Shown: in pieces, positions 8,407 to 20,479 of the stretch
How positions within the stretch are numbered: position 1 is the first letter of the stretch
How the letters are laid out: every line of letters starts with the position of its first letter
Source of the DNA: Paenibacillus xerothermodurans
GTDB taxonomy: Bacteria > Bacillota > Bacilli > Paenibacillales > NBRC-103111
Assembly (NCBI RefSeq): GCF_002220865.2
Contig: NZ_NHRJ02000001.1
Location: forward strand, 496,001-560,000
Reading direction: 5' to 3'
DNA: 64,000 nucleotides
Made by a program: the position numbers and the translations under genes
Notes under the pieces: generated by a model
Told to the model about the DNA's origin: nothing
Databases searched by the model: none
Seen by the model: the letters and a program-made list of their open reading frames with translations, nothing else

Positions 8407-9144
8407 TTATCGAACAGCCGCGATAATATGTTCCAAAGCAGCGCGCGGATCCTTCGACGCGGTAATGGGCCGACCGATAACGATATAGTCAGTGCCCTGT
8501 CTGAATGCCTGCTCAGGGGTCATCACGCGGGATTGGTCTCCTGCAGCTGCGCCGGCCGGCCGAATGCCCGGAGTAACCGTCACAAAGCTCGAACCACAGG
8601 CTAGTTTAATCAGCGGCACCTCGTGCGCAGACGCCACGACGCCGTGCAGCCCCGCCTCTCCGGCCAGTTTCGCGTAGCGGATGACCGCACGCTCCACAGT
8701 GCCTGCGATACCGATCTCGTCATTCATCACCGACTGGCTTGTGCTTGTCAGCTGTGTTACCGCAATCACTACCGGGGATGTGCCACCGCTCGCTCCTCCT
8801 CCACCGGAGCGTCCCTTATCCACCCCTTCCAACGCCGCTTCCATCATCGTTTTGCCGCCTGCTGCATGCACGTTAAACATATCCACGCCAAGCCTTGTGA
8901 TGCTTTCCGCACCGCCTTTTACGGTGTTGGGAATATCATGCATTTTTAGATCGAGGAACACTTTGTAGCCCTGCTGCTTGAGATCAAGCACAAACTGCGG
9001 ACCCGCGCTGTAAAATAGCTGCATGCCCACCTTCAGATAACACGGGATGCCGCGCAGCCCCTCTATCAACGAGCGTGCCTCGTCAGCTTGAGCGTAATCC
9101 AAAGCCACCATAATACGTTGAGCTGCGTTTTGGGGCACTGGCAT
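8407..9144 (-). CDS. pyrF: Orotidine-5'-phosphate decarboxylase
   Basis: Decarboxylates OMP to UMP, the final de novo step. The product has 245 residues. The catalytic Asp-Lys-Asp set is visible in FLDLKMHDIPNTV, together with N-terminal MVALDYAQ and the C-terminal phosphate loop IVIGRPIT. An AAGGAGG precedes the ATG by 12 bases. In B. subtilis pyrK and pyrD come between carB and pyrF; here that position holds only a 119-base gap with a stable hairpin, so dihydroorotate dehydrogenase must be encoded elsewhere. Confidence 0.95.
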   Translation of the reverse strand: MPVPQNAAQRIMVALDYAQADEARSLIEGLRGIPCYLKVGMQLFYSAGPQFVLDLKQQGYKVFLDLKMHDIPNTVKGGAESITRLGVDMFNVHAAGGKTMMEAALEGVDKGRSGGGGASGGTSPVVIAVTQLTSTSQSVMNDEIGIAGTVERAVIRYAKLAGEAGLHGVVASAHEVPLIKLACGSSFVTVTPGIRPAGAAAGDQSRVMTPEQAFRQGTDYIVIGRPITASKDPRAALEHIIAAVR

Positions 9145-9207
9145 ATGTTAAAGAAGCCTCCTTATCAAGTGATTAGAAAAGCATCGTCACGCAGCCTAAT
9201 CAGAAGA

Positions 9208-9248
9208 TTAGCACAGCGTTGCCCTGATGCATTGGGCTGCTGTGCTAA
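9208..9248 (-). promoter_or_regulatory. Intercistronic hairpin between carB and pyrF
   Basis: TTAGCACAGC (9208-9217) pairs perfectly with GCTGTGCTAA (9239-9248), and an inner GCCC/GGGC pairing extends the stem. No T-run follows on either strand, so it is not a standard terminator. A role in RNA processing or stability is inferred only. Confidence 0.5.
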
Positions 9249-9263
9249 CTCATTGACACACTT

Positions 9264-12200
9264 TTATGCGTGATGTGCAGGCATTGCCCTCGATTGAAAA
9301 TTAATCGATTCAAGCATATGCCACAGTGCACGTACAGTATCCAAAGACGTCATACATACGACACCATTCTCCACTGCTTCACGCCGTATGCGGAAGCCGT
9401 CGCGTTCCGGCGTTTTGCCTTTAGTTAATGTATTGACGACAAAGTGCGCTTCGCCGTTGCGGATTAAATCAAGAATGTTGGGCGATCCTTCGCTCAGTTT
9501 ATTTACAGTAGTGACAACCAGCCCGGCATCTTCCAAAGCTTTTGCCGTTCCGCCGGTAGCGACAATCTTGTATCCAAGCTTATAAAAGCCGGTGAGGATC
9601 TCAATCGCTTCCTCTTTGTCCTTGTCAGCCACCGTAGCAATGATGGAGCCTGTCGGCGGTATTTTCATACCGGAACCGATTAAGCCTTTATACAGCGCTT
9701 TGGCGAAGCTGTGATCGCGTCCCATAACTTCCCCGGTGGATTTCATTTCCGGTCCGAGCGTTGTGTCTACCCGGCGCAGTTTGGCGAAAGAGAACACCGG
9801 TACTTTTACGGATACATATTCATCCTCCGGCCACAGCCCCGTTTCATATCCCATTTCGGCCAGCTTTTCGCCCATAATCACCCGGGTAGCTACGTTCGCC
9901 ATAGGAATTTTGGTGACCTTGCTCAAGAACGGAACTGTTCGGGAAGAACGTGGATTTACCTCTATGACATAGGCTTGGTCTTGGTAGATAACGAACTGGA
10001 TGTTAACGAGACCGACGACTTGCAGCCCCTGTGCAATTTTGGTCGTGATATCGATAATTTGCTGCTTGATTTTATCAGAGATCGTCTGAGGCGGATAGAC
10101 GGCGATAGAGTCACCGGAATGCACGCCTGCCCGTTCAACATGCTCCATAATACCAGGAATCAACACAGTCTCTTTATCGCAGATCGCATCGACTTCTACT
10201 TCTTTTCCGAGCATGTAACGGTCGATCAGAACCGGATACTCCGGATTGATTTTGACTGCGTACTCCATGTAACTCAGCAGTTCCTGGTCGGAGTACACAA
10301 TTTCCATAGCCCGGCCGCCAAGCACGTAAGAAGGCCGAACCAGAACAGGATAACCGAACTTCGCGGCCATGCCTACCGCCTGATCAACCGATGTAACGGT
10401 GCCTCCCGGCGGTTGAGCTACATTCAAGCCACGCAGCAGCGCCTCGAATTTTTTGCGGTCTTCTGCTGCATCGATATTTTCCAGATCAGTTCCAAGGATA
10501 CGCACACCGGCCTTGGCGAGCGGCGCCGCCAGATTGATTGCCGTTTGCCCGCCGAATTGGACAATGACGCCGATCGGCTTCTCACGTTCGATGATATTCA
10601 TCACATCCTCGAAGAATAATGGCTCAAAGTACAACCGGTCCGAGGTGTTAAAATCAGTGGATACTGTTTCAGGGTTGTTGTTGATGATGACTGCCTCATA
10701 CCCAGCTGCTTGAATGGCCCATACAGCGTGCACGGTGGAGTAATCGAATTCAATTCCCTGTCCGATACGAATCGGACCGGAGCCCAGCACGACCACCTTC
10801 TCCTTGCCTGTTTCCTTCACTTCATCTTCGGTCTCGTAAGTGGAGTAGTAGTACGGCGTGGTCGCTTCAAACTCAGCTGCACAAGTGTCGACCATCTTGT
10901 AGACAGGCCGCAGACCGAGGCCTAAGCGATAAGCGCGAATTTCGGCTTCGTTCGTCAAGTTCAACCCGGCGTCGGCTCCGCTGCGAATTTCGGCGATGGC
11001 ACGATCGGTAAAGCCTTTGCGCTTCGCTTCACGCAGCAGTTCCTCCGTCAATTCAGGCTGCTTGAGCTGCTCCTCAAACTGAATCAACCCTTCCAGCTTA
11101 TGCAGGAACCACCAGTCGACTTTGGTCAAATCTTGTACCCGCTGCAGTTCGTAGCCCCTGCGGAACGCCTCGGCGATTAGAAACATCCGCTCATCGTCAG
11201 GTTTTTCCAGGCGGAAATCGAGCGTTTGTTCATCTAACAGGTCCGTTTCTTTCAAGTAAAGGCGGTGCACGCCGATCTCCAAGGAACGAACAGCCTTGTG
11301 AATGGATTCCTCAAACGTCCGGCCGATTGCCATCACTTCGCCCGTTGCTTTCATCTGTGTGCCAAGCTTGCGATTGGCTGCGGCAAATTTATCGAAAGGC
11401 CAGCGTGGAATTTTCGACACGATATAATCCAGCGTTGGCTCGAAGCATGCGTAGGTTTGGCCCGTCACCGGGTTGATAATTTCGTCCAATGTGTAACCAA
11501 TCGCGATCTTGGCAGCCATTTTCGCGATCGGATAACCGGTTGCTTTCGACGCCAGCGCGGATGAACGGCTGACACGTGGATTCACTTCAATGACATAGTA
11601 TTGATAGCTGAACGGATCAAGCGCGAACTGGACGTTACAGCCGCCTTCGATGTTCAATGCGCGGATAATTTTCAGCGATGCCGAACGAAGCATCTGGTAT
11701 TCGCGGTCGGACAAAGTCTGGCTTGGCGCCACAACGATACTGTCTCCGGTATGTACGCCCACCGGATCGAAGTTCTCCATGTTGCAGACAACGATACAGT
11801 TGTCGTTCGCGTCACGCATAACCTCATATTCTACTTCTTTCATACCGGCGATGCTCTTCTCAATCAAGCATTGGCTGATAGGGCTGTAACGAATGCCGGA
11901 GGCCACCGTCTCGAGCAACTCTTCCTCGTTAGCGCAAATGCCGCCGCCTGTACCGCCTAGCGTGTAGGCAGGACGAACGATGATCGGATAGCCGATGTCG
12001 TTCGCAAAATCGACCGCTGCCTGGACGGTTGTCACGATGGTGCTGTCCGGCACCGGCTGTTCGAGCTCCCGCATCAGTTCACGGAACAGATCGCGATCCT
12101 CCGCTTTTTCAATCGCGGTTAGCTGTGTTCCAAGGAGCTTCACATTCTCTCGTTCCAGTACACCGGCACGCGCCAACTCCACAGCCATGTTGAGGCCTGT

Positions 12201-12479
12201 CTGACCTCCCAAAGTCGGCAGAAGGCCATCCGGACGTTCCTGACGTATAATTTGCGTCACAAAATCCAATGTAATAGGCTCTATATACACCTTATCCGCC
12301 ATGTTGGTATCTGTCATGATCGTGGCGGGGTTACTGTTGATCAGAATAACCTCCATGCCTTCTTCTTTTAGCGCCTGGCATGCTTGTGTGCCTGCATAGT
12401 CAAATTCGGCGGCTTGCCCGATGACGATGGGACCCGAGCCGATAACCAATATTTTTTTGAGACTTTTATTTTTTGGCAT
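9264..12479 (-). CDS. carB: Carbamoyl-phosphate synthase large subunit
   Basis: Makes carbamoyl phosphate from bicarbonate, ATP and the ammonia channelled from CarA. The product has 1071 residues, the expected length. The two homologous halves are clear: [20 protein letters not shown] near the N-terminus and [20 protein letters not shown] in the middle, each starting an ATP-grasp unit. The C-terminal MGS-like allosteric domain follows (about the last 140 residues, from [15 protein letters not shown]). The ATG at 12479 has GGGGAG seven bases upstream and overlaps the end of carA by 14 bases. Confidence 0.97.
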   Translation of the reverse strand: MPKNKSLKKILVIGSGPIVIGQAAEFDYAGTQACQALKEEGMEVILINSNPATIMTDTNMADKVYIEPITLDFVTQIIRQERPDGLLPTLGGQTGLNMAVELARAGVLERENVKLLGTQLTAIEKAEDRDLFRELMRELEQPVPDSTIVTTVQAAVDFANDIGYPIIVRPAYTLGGTGGGICANEEELLETVASGIRYSPISQCLIEKSIAGMKEVEYEVMRDANDNCIVVCNMENFDPVGVHTGDSIVVAPSQTLSDREYQMLRSASLKIIRALNIEGGCNVQFALDPFSYQYYVIEVNPRVSRSSALASKATGYPIAKMAAKIAIGYTLDEIINPVTGQTYACFEPTLDYIVSKIPRWPFDKFAAANRKLGTQMKATGEVMAIGRTFEESIHKAVRSLEIGVHRLYLKETDLLDEQTLDFRLEKPDDERMFLIAEAFRRGYELQRVQDLTKVDWWFLHKLEGLIQFEEQLKQPELTEELLREAKRKGFTDRAIAEIRSGADAGLNLTNEAEIRAYRLGLGLRPVYKMVDTCAAEFEATTPYYYSTYETEDEVKETGKEKVVVLGSGPIRIGQGIEFDYSTVHAVWAIQAAGYEAVIINNNPETVSTDFNTSDRLYFEPLFFEDVMNIIEREKPIGVIVQFGGQTAINLAAPLAKAGVRILGTDLENIDAAEDRKKFEALLRGLNVAQPPGGTVTSVDQAVGMAAKFGYPVLVRPSYVLGGRAMEIVYSDQELLSYMEYAVKINPEYPVLIDRYMLGKEVEVDAICDKETVLIPGIMEHVERAGVHSGDSIAVYPPQTISDKIKQQIIDITTKIAQGLQVVGLVNIQFVIYQDQAYVIEVNPRSSRTVPFLSKVTKIPMANVATRVIMGEKLAEMGYETGLWPEDEYVSVKVPVFSFAKLRRVDTTLGPEMKSTGEVMGRDHSFAKALYKGLIGSGMKIPPTGSIIATVADKDKEEAIEILTGFYKLGYKIVATGGTAKALEDAGLVVTTVNKLSEGSPNILDLIRNGEAHFVVNTLTKGKTPERDGFRIRREAVENGVVCMTSLDTVRALWHMLESINFQSRAMPAHHA

Positions 12480-13650
12480 ACTGAAGCTCCCCTCTCCCTG
12501 CAGAAGGCGTAACGGCCGCTTGACCTGCAAATTTGAACGCCGCAGATATTTGCGCCTGTCTCGGCGGCTGCGGATGGTCCTGTTTGAACTGATGGATTAA
12601 TTCAATGAAGTCGTCGAATAAATAACTGGAATCAAAAGGACCAGGTGCGGCTTCCGGATGATACTGCACCGAAAAAGCGGCATACTGCTTGTGCTTCAAG
12701 CCTTCAATCGTACCGTCATTGTTGTTGATATGAGTCACTTCGAGCTCCGTACCGGCAATCGATTCCTCTTTCACCGTATAGCCATGGTTTTGCGAAGTAA
12801 TGTAACAGCGGTTAGTCTGCAAATCTTTGACCGGATGGTTGCCGCCGCGGTGGCCGAATTTTAGCTTCTCCGTGTCAGCACCGCTGGCCAAGGCGAACAG
12901 CTGGTGGCCAAGGCAGATGCCGAACATCGGAAACTCGCCGAGCAGCTCCTTCACCGTATTTACTGCATGCGGCACATCCTTGGGATCCCCCGGCCCGTTT
13001 GACAGAAGAATACCGTCCGGCGAGATACGGCGTATTTGTGCGGCTGATGTATCATGAGGCACGACAATCACGTCACAGCCGCGCTTAGTGAGATCGCGCA
13101 CTATGCCACTTTTTGAACCGAAATCCAATACAACAACGCGCTCTTTGGTGCCGGGGCAGTGAAACACGCTTTTCGTTGACACATTCGGTACCTGGTCCGT
13201 CATAAGCGGCGTGCCTGTCATGCGCTCCATCAATTCTGCCACAGATTCGTTCGATGTGGTCAATATGCCCTTCATGACACCATGATGGCGGATGCGGCGT
13301 GTCAGCATTCGGGTGTCGATTTCGCTGATTCCGATGATTCCATATTCTTTCAGCAGGTTGTCAATGGAATACTGCGCTCGCCAGTTGCTTGGCACCTCTT
13401 CGTGCCGCCGCACGACAAAGCCATGGATAAAAGGACAAATCGATTCAAAATCATCCCTGGTGATGCCATAGTTTCCGATCAGCGGATAAGTCATAGTAAC
13501 AATTTGCCCGCAGTACGAAGGGTCGGACAGAACTTCCTGGTAGCCTGTGATCCCTGTATTAAAGACGACTTCGCCTACCGAGGCGCCCTCACTTCCGAAC
13601 GCTTTCCCGGTGAACAACGTGCCGTCTTCCAATAACAATCTTGCCTGCAT
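12466..13650 (-). CDS. carA: Carbamoyl-phosphate synthase small subunit (glutaminase)
   Basis: Hydrolyses glutamine and passes ammonia to CarB. The product has 394 residues, beginning [13 protein letters not shown]. The class I glutamine amidotransferase domain holds the nucleophile in [15 protein letters not shown] and the His/Glu pair in [12 protein letters not shown] chose the ATG at 13650 because AAGGAG precedes it by nine bases; an in-frame TTG three codons upstream is possible but poorly placed. In this organism it sits downstream of pyrC in the pyr operon, so it is expected to follow PyrR control. Confidence 0.95.
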   Translation of the reverse strand: MQARLLLEDGTLFTGKAFGSEGASVGEVVFNTGITGYQEVLSDPSYCGQIVTMTYPLIGNYGITRDDFESICPFIHGFVVRRHEEVPSNWRAQYSIDNLLKEYGIIGISEIDTRMLTRRIRHHGVMKGILTTSNESVAELMERMTGTPLMTDQVPNVSTKSVFHCPGTKERVVVLDFGSKSGIVRDLTKRGCDVIVVPHDTSAAQIRRISPDGILLSNGPGDPKDVPHAVNTVKELLGEFPMFGICLGHQLFALASGADTEKLKFGHRGGNHPVKDLQTNRCYITSQNHGYTVKEESIAGTELEVTHINNNDGTIEGLKHKQYAAFSVQYHPEAAPGPFDSSYLFDDFIELIHQFKQDHPQPPRQAQISAAFKFAGQAAVTPSAGRGELQYAKK

Positions 13651-13680
13651 CCGTCTCAACTCCTTGTCGAAAATAACGTG

Positions 13681-13705
13681 TCAGCCCTCAGCCGTGCTGG
13701 GCTCG
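13681..13705 (-). promoter_or_regulatory. Small hairpin in the pyrC-carA gap
   Basis: The 202-base gap between pyrC and carA has no credible gene. It contains an inverted repeat, AGCCC-AGC / GCT-GAGGGCT, without a T-run. It does not resemble the PyrR-binding loop found before pyrR, so I do not call a second attenuator. Confidence 0.3.
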
Positions 13706-13852
13706 TATGAAAAAAAGTTATCTATGAAAATCATGCGCGAGACGTGCTGTGAATCTGTCCATTAGTGAATCAATCAATCAGTGGCATCGACGTATCTTGC
13801 AGCAGCTTAAGAGCAGCTTCCTCCAATCCGGCGCACATACCGCGATAAAAAA

Positions 13853-15160
13853 TTAGATGATTGCTTGTTGTTCATGCTCCGACCATACCAGGTTCCCGCC
13901 TACTATCGTATGCACAGGCCAGCCTTTCAGGTTCCAGCCGGTGAATGGGGTATTCCGCCCTTTGGAAGCGAATACTGCAGGGTTGACTGTCTTTTCCGTC
14001 TCCAAATCAATAATGGTAACGTCAGCTTCCTTCCCCACCGCAAGCGTACCGTAATCGAGCCCAAACACCTTAGCCGGCAGCGCGGTCATCCGCTCAACCA
14101 AGAATTGAAGCGTCCACTGTCCCGTCGCAACAAACTTGGTATATAGCAGAGGGAACGCCGTTTCGAAGCCGACGATGCCGAATGGAGCGAGATCCACACC
14201 TTTTGCTTTTTCCTCTGCGCTGTGAGGGGCGTGATCAGTCACAATGATATCGATCGTGCCGTCCTGCAGTCCCTCGATGCAAGCTTGCACATCTCTCGGG
14301 GTGCGCAGCGGAGGGTTCATTTTCCAGTTAGCGTCGTCCAAGCCGGGGATGTCTTCATCCGACAGCAGCAGATGATGCGGACACACCTCTGCGGTGACCT
14401 TTATGCCAAACTGCTTGGCGTGGCGGATGAGTCTCACCGATTGCTCCGTGCTTACGTGACAAACGTGGTAATGTACACCCGTTGCTTCAGCCAGCAGCAC
14501 ATCGCGGCCGACATGGATCGCTTCAGATTCGTTCGGAATCCCCTTAAGCCCATGCCTGCGTGTGAACTCGCCTTCGCTTGCCCAAGCGCCTTCCACCAGC
14601 GTATTGTCCTCGCAGTGCGCGATAATCGGTAAGCCAATGGCTGCGGCTTTAGACATCGCATCCTTCATCATTTGCGCGCTTTGTACGCCCACGCCGTCAT
14701 CAGTGAATCCGATCGCGCCTGCCAGCTTCAATGCCTCGAAGTCAGTCAATTCTCGCCCAAGTTCGTTCTTTGTGATGCATCCGTACGGAAGGACGCGCAC
14801 AACACCCTCTGCTGCAGCCTTGTCCAACACATGCTTGACGGTATCCACCGTATCGATGACCGGGCGCGTGTTAGGCATGCAGGCGATGGTGGTGAAGCCG
14901 CCGCGGGCCGCGGAACGTGTTCCGGTAGCAATCGTTTCCTTATGTTCATAGCCAGGCTCACGCAGGTGGACGTGCATGTCGATCAAGCCTGGGGTGACAA
15001 GCCTGCCTGCTGCGTCGATCACCTGATGTCCCGCCGTGTCGGGCATGCCGTCCCCGGCATCCACAATCTTTGCAATGACATTGCCTTCCAACAAAATATG
15101 CTGTTTCGCCAACTCATTGTCTGCGGCAACCGTGTTTGCGTTAACTATCCAGATTCCCAT
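13853..15160 (-). CDS. pyrC: Dihydroorotase
   Basis: Zinc amidohydrolase that cyclises carbamoyl-aspartate to dihydroorotate. The product has 435 residues from MGIWIVNANTV. Metal-ligand motifs are visible: HVHLREPG, the HCEDN region and VTDHAPHS; CMPNTRP is a substrate-contact motif. I prefer the ATG at 15160, which has GGGGAGG five bases upstream; the in-frame ATG at 15175 would place that ribosome binding site inside the coding sequence and has none of its own. Confidence 0.95.
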   Translation of the reverse strand: MGIWIVNANTVAADNELAKQHILLEGNVIAKIVDAGDGMPDTAGHQVIDAAGRLVTPGLIDMHVHLREPGYEHKETIATGTRSAARGGFTTIACMPNTRPVIDTVDTVKHVLDKAAAEGVVRVLPYGCITKNELGRELTDFEALKLAGAIGFTDDGVGVQSAQMMKDAMSKAAAIGLPIIAHCEDNTLVEGAWASEGEFTRRHGLKGIPNESEAIHVGRDVLLAEATGVHYHVCHVSTEQSVRLIRHAKQFGIKVTAEVCPHHLLLSDEDIPGLDDANWKMNPPLRTPRDVQACIEGLQDGTIDIIVTDHAPHSAEEKAKGVDLAPFGIVGFETAFPLLYTKFVATGQWTLQFLVERMTALPAKVFGLDYGTLAVGKEADVTIIDLETEKTVNPAVFASKGRNTPFTGWNLKGWPVHTIVGGNLVWSEHEQQAII

Positions 15161-15199
15161 AATGGCCTCCCCCATGTTTCGCTTTTGCAGCTACAGCCT

Positions 15200-16875
<1,676 letters not shown>

Positions 16876-16881
16876 ACGAGC

Positions 16882-16910
16882 ATTATCCCATGTTCGACAA
16901 GAGTTGTCAA
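16882..16910 (-). promoter_or_regulatory. Sigma-A promoter of the pyr operon
   Basis: TTGACA (16910-16905), a 17-base spacer and GATAAT (16887-16882) on the minus strand place the transcript start near 16875, just upstream of the PyrR-binding loop. Confidence 0.8.
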
Positions 16911-16941
16911 TAGACTGTGTCGACAATGGGCACGGCTAACA

Positions 16942-16970
16942 TTGCTAGAAGAAAGCTTTTGTGCTATAAA
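16942..16970 (+). promoter_or_regulatory. Probable sigma-A promoter of dapH
   Basis: TTGCTA (16942-16947), a 17-base spacer and TATAAA (16965-16970) on the plus strand. It is divergent from the pyr promoter, with the two -35 elements about 30 bases apart. Confidence 0.55.
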
Positions 16971-17042
16971 GAAAAAGGAACATTCACCGCCCACCGTATG
17001 ACCGGTGTCCGGTTAATTTACATAAGGAGTTGGAAGCTTAGC

Positions 17043-17753
17043 ATGGCTGAGATGAATACGGAAGAAATAATTAATTTTATTAAAACCAGCACCAAGAAAA
17101 CACCGGTGAAAGTATATGTTAAAGGCGATTTGGAGGGTATCGATTTCGGGTCCTCTATCCAATCTTTTATCTCGGGAAAAAGTGGAGTTATATTCGGTGA
17201 ATGGTCGGATGTTCAGCGCGTTTTGGATGAGAACAAAGCCCGCGTTGAGGACTATGTCGTGGAAAACGATCGCCGTAACTCGGCCATCCCTCTGCTTGAC
17301 TTGAAAAATATTAATGCGAGGATAGAGCCGGGCGCCATTATCCGTGATAAAGTATCAATTGGCGACAATGCGATTGTTATGATGGGTGCTTCCATCAACA
17401 TCGGCGCTTCCATCGGCCCGGGAACAATGATCGATATGAACGTGGTTGTAGGCGGCCGCGCGCAAATCGGAAGTATGTGCCATATCGGTGCAGGCTCGGT
17501 GGTTGCCGGAGTAATCGAGCCGCCTTCAGCGCAGCCGGTTGTCATCGAAGATGACGTGCTGGTTGGTGCCAACGCGGTTATTCTGGAAGGCGTTCGGATA
17601 GGCAAAGGCGCGGTTGTCGCAGCCGGTGCCGTCGTGACGCAAGACGTGGCTGAGTACACCGTGGTCGCAGGCGCTCCAGCCCGCGTCATCAAAAACGTGG
17701 ACGCGAAGACCAAGTCGAAAACAGAAATTATGATGGACCTTCGCACTCTGTAA
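17043..17753 (+). CDS. dapH: 2,3,4,5-tetrahydropyridine-2,6-dicarboxylate N-acetyltransferase
   Basis: First enzyme of the acetylase branch of lysine and meso-diaminopimelate synthesis, using acetyl-CoA. The product has 236 residues, the length I recall for the B. subtilis protein. The C-terminal two thirds are a left-handed beta-helix of hexapeptide repeats (for example [19 protein letters not shown] and [19 protein letters not shown]). The conserved [13 protein letters not shown] and [14 protein letters not shown] blocks are present. I chose the ATG at 17043; a weak GGAAG lies eight bases before it. It is followed by dapL after 96 bases. Confidence 0.95.
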   Translation: MAEMNTEEIINFIKTSTKKTPVKVYVKGDLEGIDFGSSIQSFISGKSGVIFGEWSDVQRVLDENKARVEDYVVENDRRNSAIPLLDLKNINARIEPGAIIRDKVSIGDNAIVMMGASINIGASIGPGTMIDMNVVVGGRAQIGSMCHIGAGSVVAGVIEPPSAQPVVIEDDVLVGANAVILEGVRIGKGAVVAAGAVVTQDVAEYTVVAGAPARVIKNVDAKTKSKTEIMMDLRTL

Positions 17754-17766
17754 GGTGTGTGGTCGG

Positions 17767-17800
17767 GGCTCGGCGCATGTCGCCGGGCCTTTACTTATTT
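17767..17800 (+). terminator. Possible attenuating hairpin between dapH and dapL
   Basis: GGCTCGGCG (17767-17775) pairs with CGCCGGGCC (17781-17789) with one G-T pair, followed by TTTACTTATTTT. The T-tract is interrupted, so partial termination is as likely as full termination. Confidence 0.45.
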
Positions 17801-17849
17801 TGGCACCGCGTTACTAATAATAGATAATTATGAAAGGAGCTGACTCTTC

Positions 17850-19004
17850 ATGTCTGCCACCGTAACCGGAAATACTTCCAATCCAAGCGCCTTTGTGGCA
17901 ATTCGCAGGGAACTTCATCAAATTCCAGAGCCAGGCTTTGCCGAGTTCAAAACACAGCAGCTTCTGCTGAAATATATCCACTCCCTGCCCCAGGGTCGGG
18001 TCGAGATTCGCACTTGGCGCACCGGGATCATAGTCAACGTACGAGGCACATCCCCAACCCGGCGGTTCGGCTACCGCGCCGATATGGATGGGCTCCCGAT
18101 TACGGAAGATACCAGCTATGAATTCCGCTCCGTACACGAAGGCTACATGCATGCCTGCGGACACGACGTGCATATGTCCATCGGGCTAGGAGTGTTAACC
18201 CATTTCGTCGAGCATCCCATTAAGGATGATATCACGTTTATTTTTCAACCTGCCGAGGAAGGTCCAGGCGGTGCACAGCCAATGCTGGCCGCTGAAGAGC
18301 TGCAGGATTGGCTGCCTGATCAGATGTTGGCTCTGCACATCGCGCCTGAATATCCGGTGGGTACAATCGCCACCAAGCCGGGAATTTTATTCGCGAACAC
18401 ATCCGAATTATTTATTGATTTAACCGGTAAAGGAGGGCACGCTGCGTTCCCGCATTTAGCCAACGACATGGTGGTCGCCGCCTGTCAGCTCGTATCACAG
18501 CTGCAAACCGTTGTCTCCCGAAATGTGAACCCACTGGATTCTGCCGTCATAACCATCGGCAAAATAGACGGCGGTACAAAACAGAACATTATCGCCGAAA
18601 AAGCGCGGCTGGAGGGCACGATACGGACGCTGTCCGCCGACACGATGACGCTGGTGAAATCGCGGATCGAGTCGCTGACCGCAGGCATCGAAACGGCGTA
18701 TCATTGCCGCACTCACATTGATTATGGAGCAAATTACCGCCAAGTGTACAATCATGAACAGATAACACGCGAATTTATGGACTGGGTGCGGGAAACTGAC
18801 ACAGTCACACTCATCGAATGCTCTGAGGCGATGACCGGTGAGGATTTCGGCTACTTCCTCGAACACATCCCCGGATTCATGTTCTGGCTTGGCGTCGATA
18901 CACCGTATGGTCTGCACCATGCAAAAATCGAGCCGAACGAGCAAGCCATAGATTATGCGATTGATGTAATCGCCCGCTACATCACCTGGAAATCCGATCG
19001 CTAA
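17850..19004 (+). CDS. dapL: N-acetyldiaminopimelate deacetylase
   Basis: M20-family metallopeptidase that removes the acetyl group from N-acetyl-LL-diaminopimelate (YkuR in B. subtilis). The product has 384 residues. Metal-site motifs include [20 protein letters not shown] and [12 protein letters not shown]; a dimerisation domain with [10 protein letters not shown] follows. AAAGGAG lies 11 bases before the ATG. It shares orientation with dapH and stands tail to tail with patA, the aminotransferase for the step between them. M20 enzymes vary in substrate, but this gene order makes the assignment firm. Confidence 0.9.
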   Translation: MSATVTGNTSNPSAFVAIRRELHQIPEPGFAEFKTQQLLLKYIHSLPQGRVEIRTWRTGIIVNVRGTSPTRRFGYRADMDGLPITEDTSYEFRSVHEGYMHACGHDVHMSIGLGVLTHFVEHPIKDDITFIFQPAEEGPGGAQPMLAAEELQDWLPDQMLALHIAPEYPVGTIATKPGILFANTSELFIDLTGKGGHAAFPHLANDMVVAACQLVSQLQTVVSRNVNPLDSAVITIGKIDGGTKQNIIAEKARLEGTIRTLSADTMTLVKSRIESLTAGIETAYHCRTHIDYGANYRQVYNHEQITREFMDWVRETDTVTLIECSEAMTGEDFGYFLEHIPGFMFWLGVDTPYGLHHAKIEPNEQAIDYAIDVIARYITWKSDR

Positions 19005-19025
19005 CCGGCCGTTGATCACTGCCAC

Positions 19026-19055
19026 CCCCTCACAACCTGCTGCGAGGGGATTTTT
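19026..19055 (+). terminator. Terminator after dapL
   Basis: CCCCTC (19026-19031) pairs with GAGGGG (19044-19049), followed by ATTTTTG. The stem is short with a 12-base loop, so strength is moderate. Confidence 0.6.
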
Positions 19056-19262
19056 GCTATGAAAAAAAAGGCGGGCGCTGATGCATGGACAATGAAACTG
19101 AGCGCCGCCTGGTATGGCAACATGCAAGGCTGCACAGCTTGCTAGCGGATGAATGCCAGCCGCGGCCGTGGCGCGGGTGGCCGACGATAAGCGACGGGCG
19201 GCATTAAGCATCTGTGTTGTGCGGTCGGAGGCCGTCAATCAGCGGTGTCACATAGCCATAAC
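19056..19262. other. Gap between dapL and patA, no clear gene
   Basis: This GC-rich stretch lies between the two facing terminators. Two short plus-strand frames are open: 19060-19146 (28 residues, starting MKKKAGADAW) and 19084-19206 (40 residues, starting MDNETERRLV). Neither has a convincing ribosome binding site separate from the terminator stem, and I do not recognise either product. Confidence 0.4.
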
Positions 19263-19299
19263 AAAAGCCCCTTCCCATCTGAGAGGATGGAACAGGAGC
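19263..19299 (-). terminator. Terminator after patA
   Basis: On the minus strand GCTCC-GTTCCATC pairs with GATGGGAA-GGGGC (19299-19267) with G-T pairs and a bulge, followed by TTTTG. It ends the lspA-ylyB-patA unit. Confidence 0.65.
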
Positions 19300-19311
19300 C
19301 CACTGTGATTG

Positions 19312-20466
19312 TTATAAGTTCTTGATGAATTTTTCTAGTCGGTCGGTCGCCTTTTCAAGCACGTCCATACCGTAAGCGTACGAGATCCGAATGTAACCCT
19401 CTCCATAACTCGAAAACGCATCGCCAGGCACTACGGCCACCCGCTGTTCGTCCAAAAGCCTCATCGCAAATTCCATCGAGGACATTTTAAAACGGTCAAT
19501 GGACGGGAATAAATAAAACGCACCTTCCGGTTTTTCCAATGCAAAGCCCATCTGTGTGAGGCGATCATATACGTAATCCCGGCGTTGCACGTAGGCCTCC
19601 TTCATAGGCAGCGCGTCATCGACGCCATTAGTCAGCGCCTCCAATGCGGCGTATTGGCTTATAGAGCTCGCACAGGTCACATTATATTGATGCACCTTCA
19701 ACATATGCTGTGAGATCGATTCGTCCGCGTACGTAAAGCCGATGCGCCAGCCGGTCATTGCATGGGATTTGGATAACCCGTTGATCACTATCGTTTTTTC
19801 GCGCATTCCGGGATATGCTGCAATAGAGATATGAGGTTGGTCGTAAATAAGTTCACTGTAGATCTCATCGGAAATGACGAAAATTGATTTGTTCTCCAGC
19901 AATTTAGCTATATCCGCCAGCTCTTGTTCGCCCAACACGCGCCCCGTGGGATTAGACGGGTAGCATAGAATGATACACCGGGTGCGGTCCGTGATATGCG
20001 GCTCAAGCAGATCCGCGGTCAATTTGAAGCCGTTGGCGCGAGTATCCACATACACCGGGGTGCCCCCGCACAGCCTTATGATCGGCTCGTACCCCGGATA
20101 GATAGGACCGGGTAAAATGACCTCGGATCCTTCTTCCAGGATAGTGCGCAGCGTGATATCAAGAGCTTCACTCGCCCCAACGGTGACAATCACCTCTGTG
20201 TCCGGCCGATAGCGCAAACCATATTTGCTGCTCACGTAGTTGGCTGCCGCTTCACGCAACTCGAGCATGCCGGCGTTAGGCGTGTAGGTTGTCTTCTGCT
20301 CGTCGATAGCGGCGTGAGCAGCCTTCATAATGTGGTCGGGAGTTGGAAAATCCGGCTGACCGATGGTGAGCGTGAGCGCATCCTTGTAAGTGCTCACCAG
20401 ATTGGATATTTTCCGAATCCCTGATATTTGAATGTCATTGACCCTCGGGTTGATCAAATGTTCCAT
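19312..20466 (-). CDS. patA: N-acetyl-LL-diaminopimelate aminotransferase (class I aminotransferase)
   Basis: PLP-dependent class I/II aminotransferase of 384 residues, most like B. subtilis PatA. It would transaminate N-acetyl-2-amino-6-oxopimelate with glutamate, between DapH and DapL. Visible motifs are YPSNPTGR, the PLP-contact Asp in VISDEIYSEL, and the Schiff-base lysine in NGLSKSHAMTGWRIG. The fold alone would allow aspartate or aromatic aminotransferase activity; placement next to dapH-dapL argues for the diaminopimelate role. It is co-directional with and 13 bases from ylyB. Confidence 0.85.
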   Translation of the reverse strand: MEHLINPRVNDIQISGIRKISNLVSTYKDALTLTIGQPDFPTPDHIMKAAHAAIDEQKTTYTPNAGMLELREAAANYVSSKYGLRYRPDTEVIVTVGASEALDITLRTILEEGSEVILPGPIYPGYEPIIRLCGGTPVYVDTRANGFKLTADLLEPHITDRTRCIILCYPSNPTGRVLGEQELADIAKLLENKSIFVISDEIYSELIYDQPHISIAAYPGMREKTIVINGLSKSHAMTGWRIGFTYADESISQHMLKVHQYNVTCASSISQYAALEALTNGVDDALPMKEAYVQRRDYVYDRLTQMGFALEKPEGAFYLFPSIDRFKMSSMEFAMRLLDEQRVAVVPGDAFSSYGEGYIRISYAYGMDVLEKATDRLEKFIKNL

Positions 20467-20479
20467 ACCGCATCCGTCC

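Noticed and set aside
9711-10619. A 302-codon plus-strand frame opposite carB
   Set aside because: It is antisense to conserved carB sequence and has no ribosome binding site or recognisable domain.
13734-13832. A 22-codon frame (MCAGLEEAALKLLQ) in the pyrC-carA gap
   Set aside because: There is no ribosome binding site, and the peptide is too short to judge by composition.
18495-19238. A 247-codon minus-strand frame overlapping dapL
   Set aside because: Most of it is antisense to conserved dapL codons and it crosses the dapL terminator; no motif is seen.
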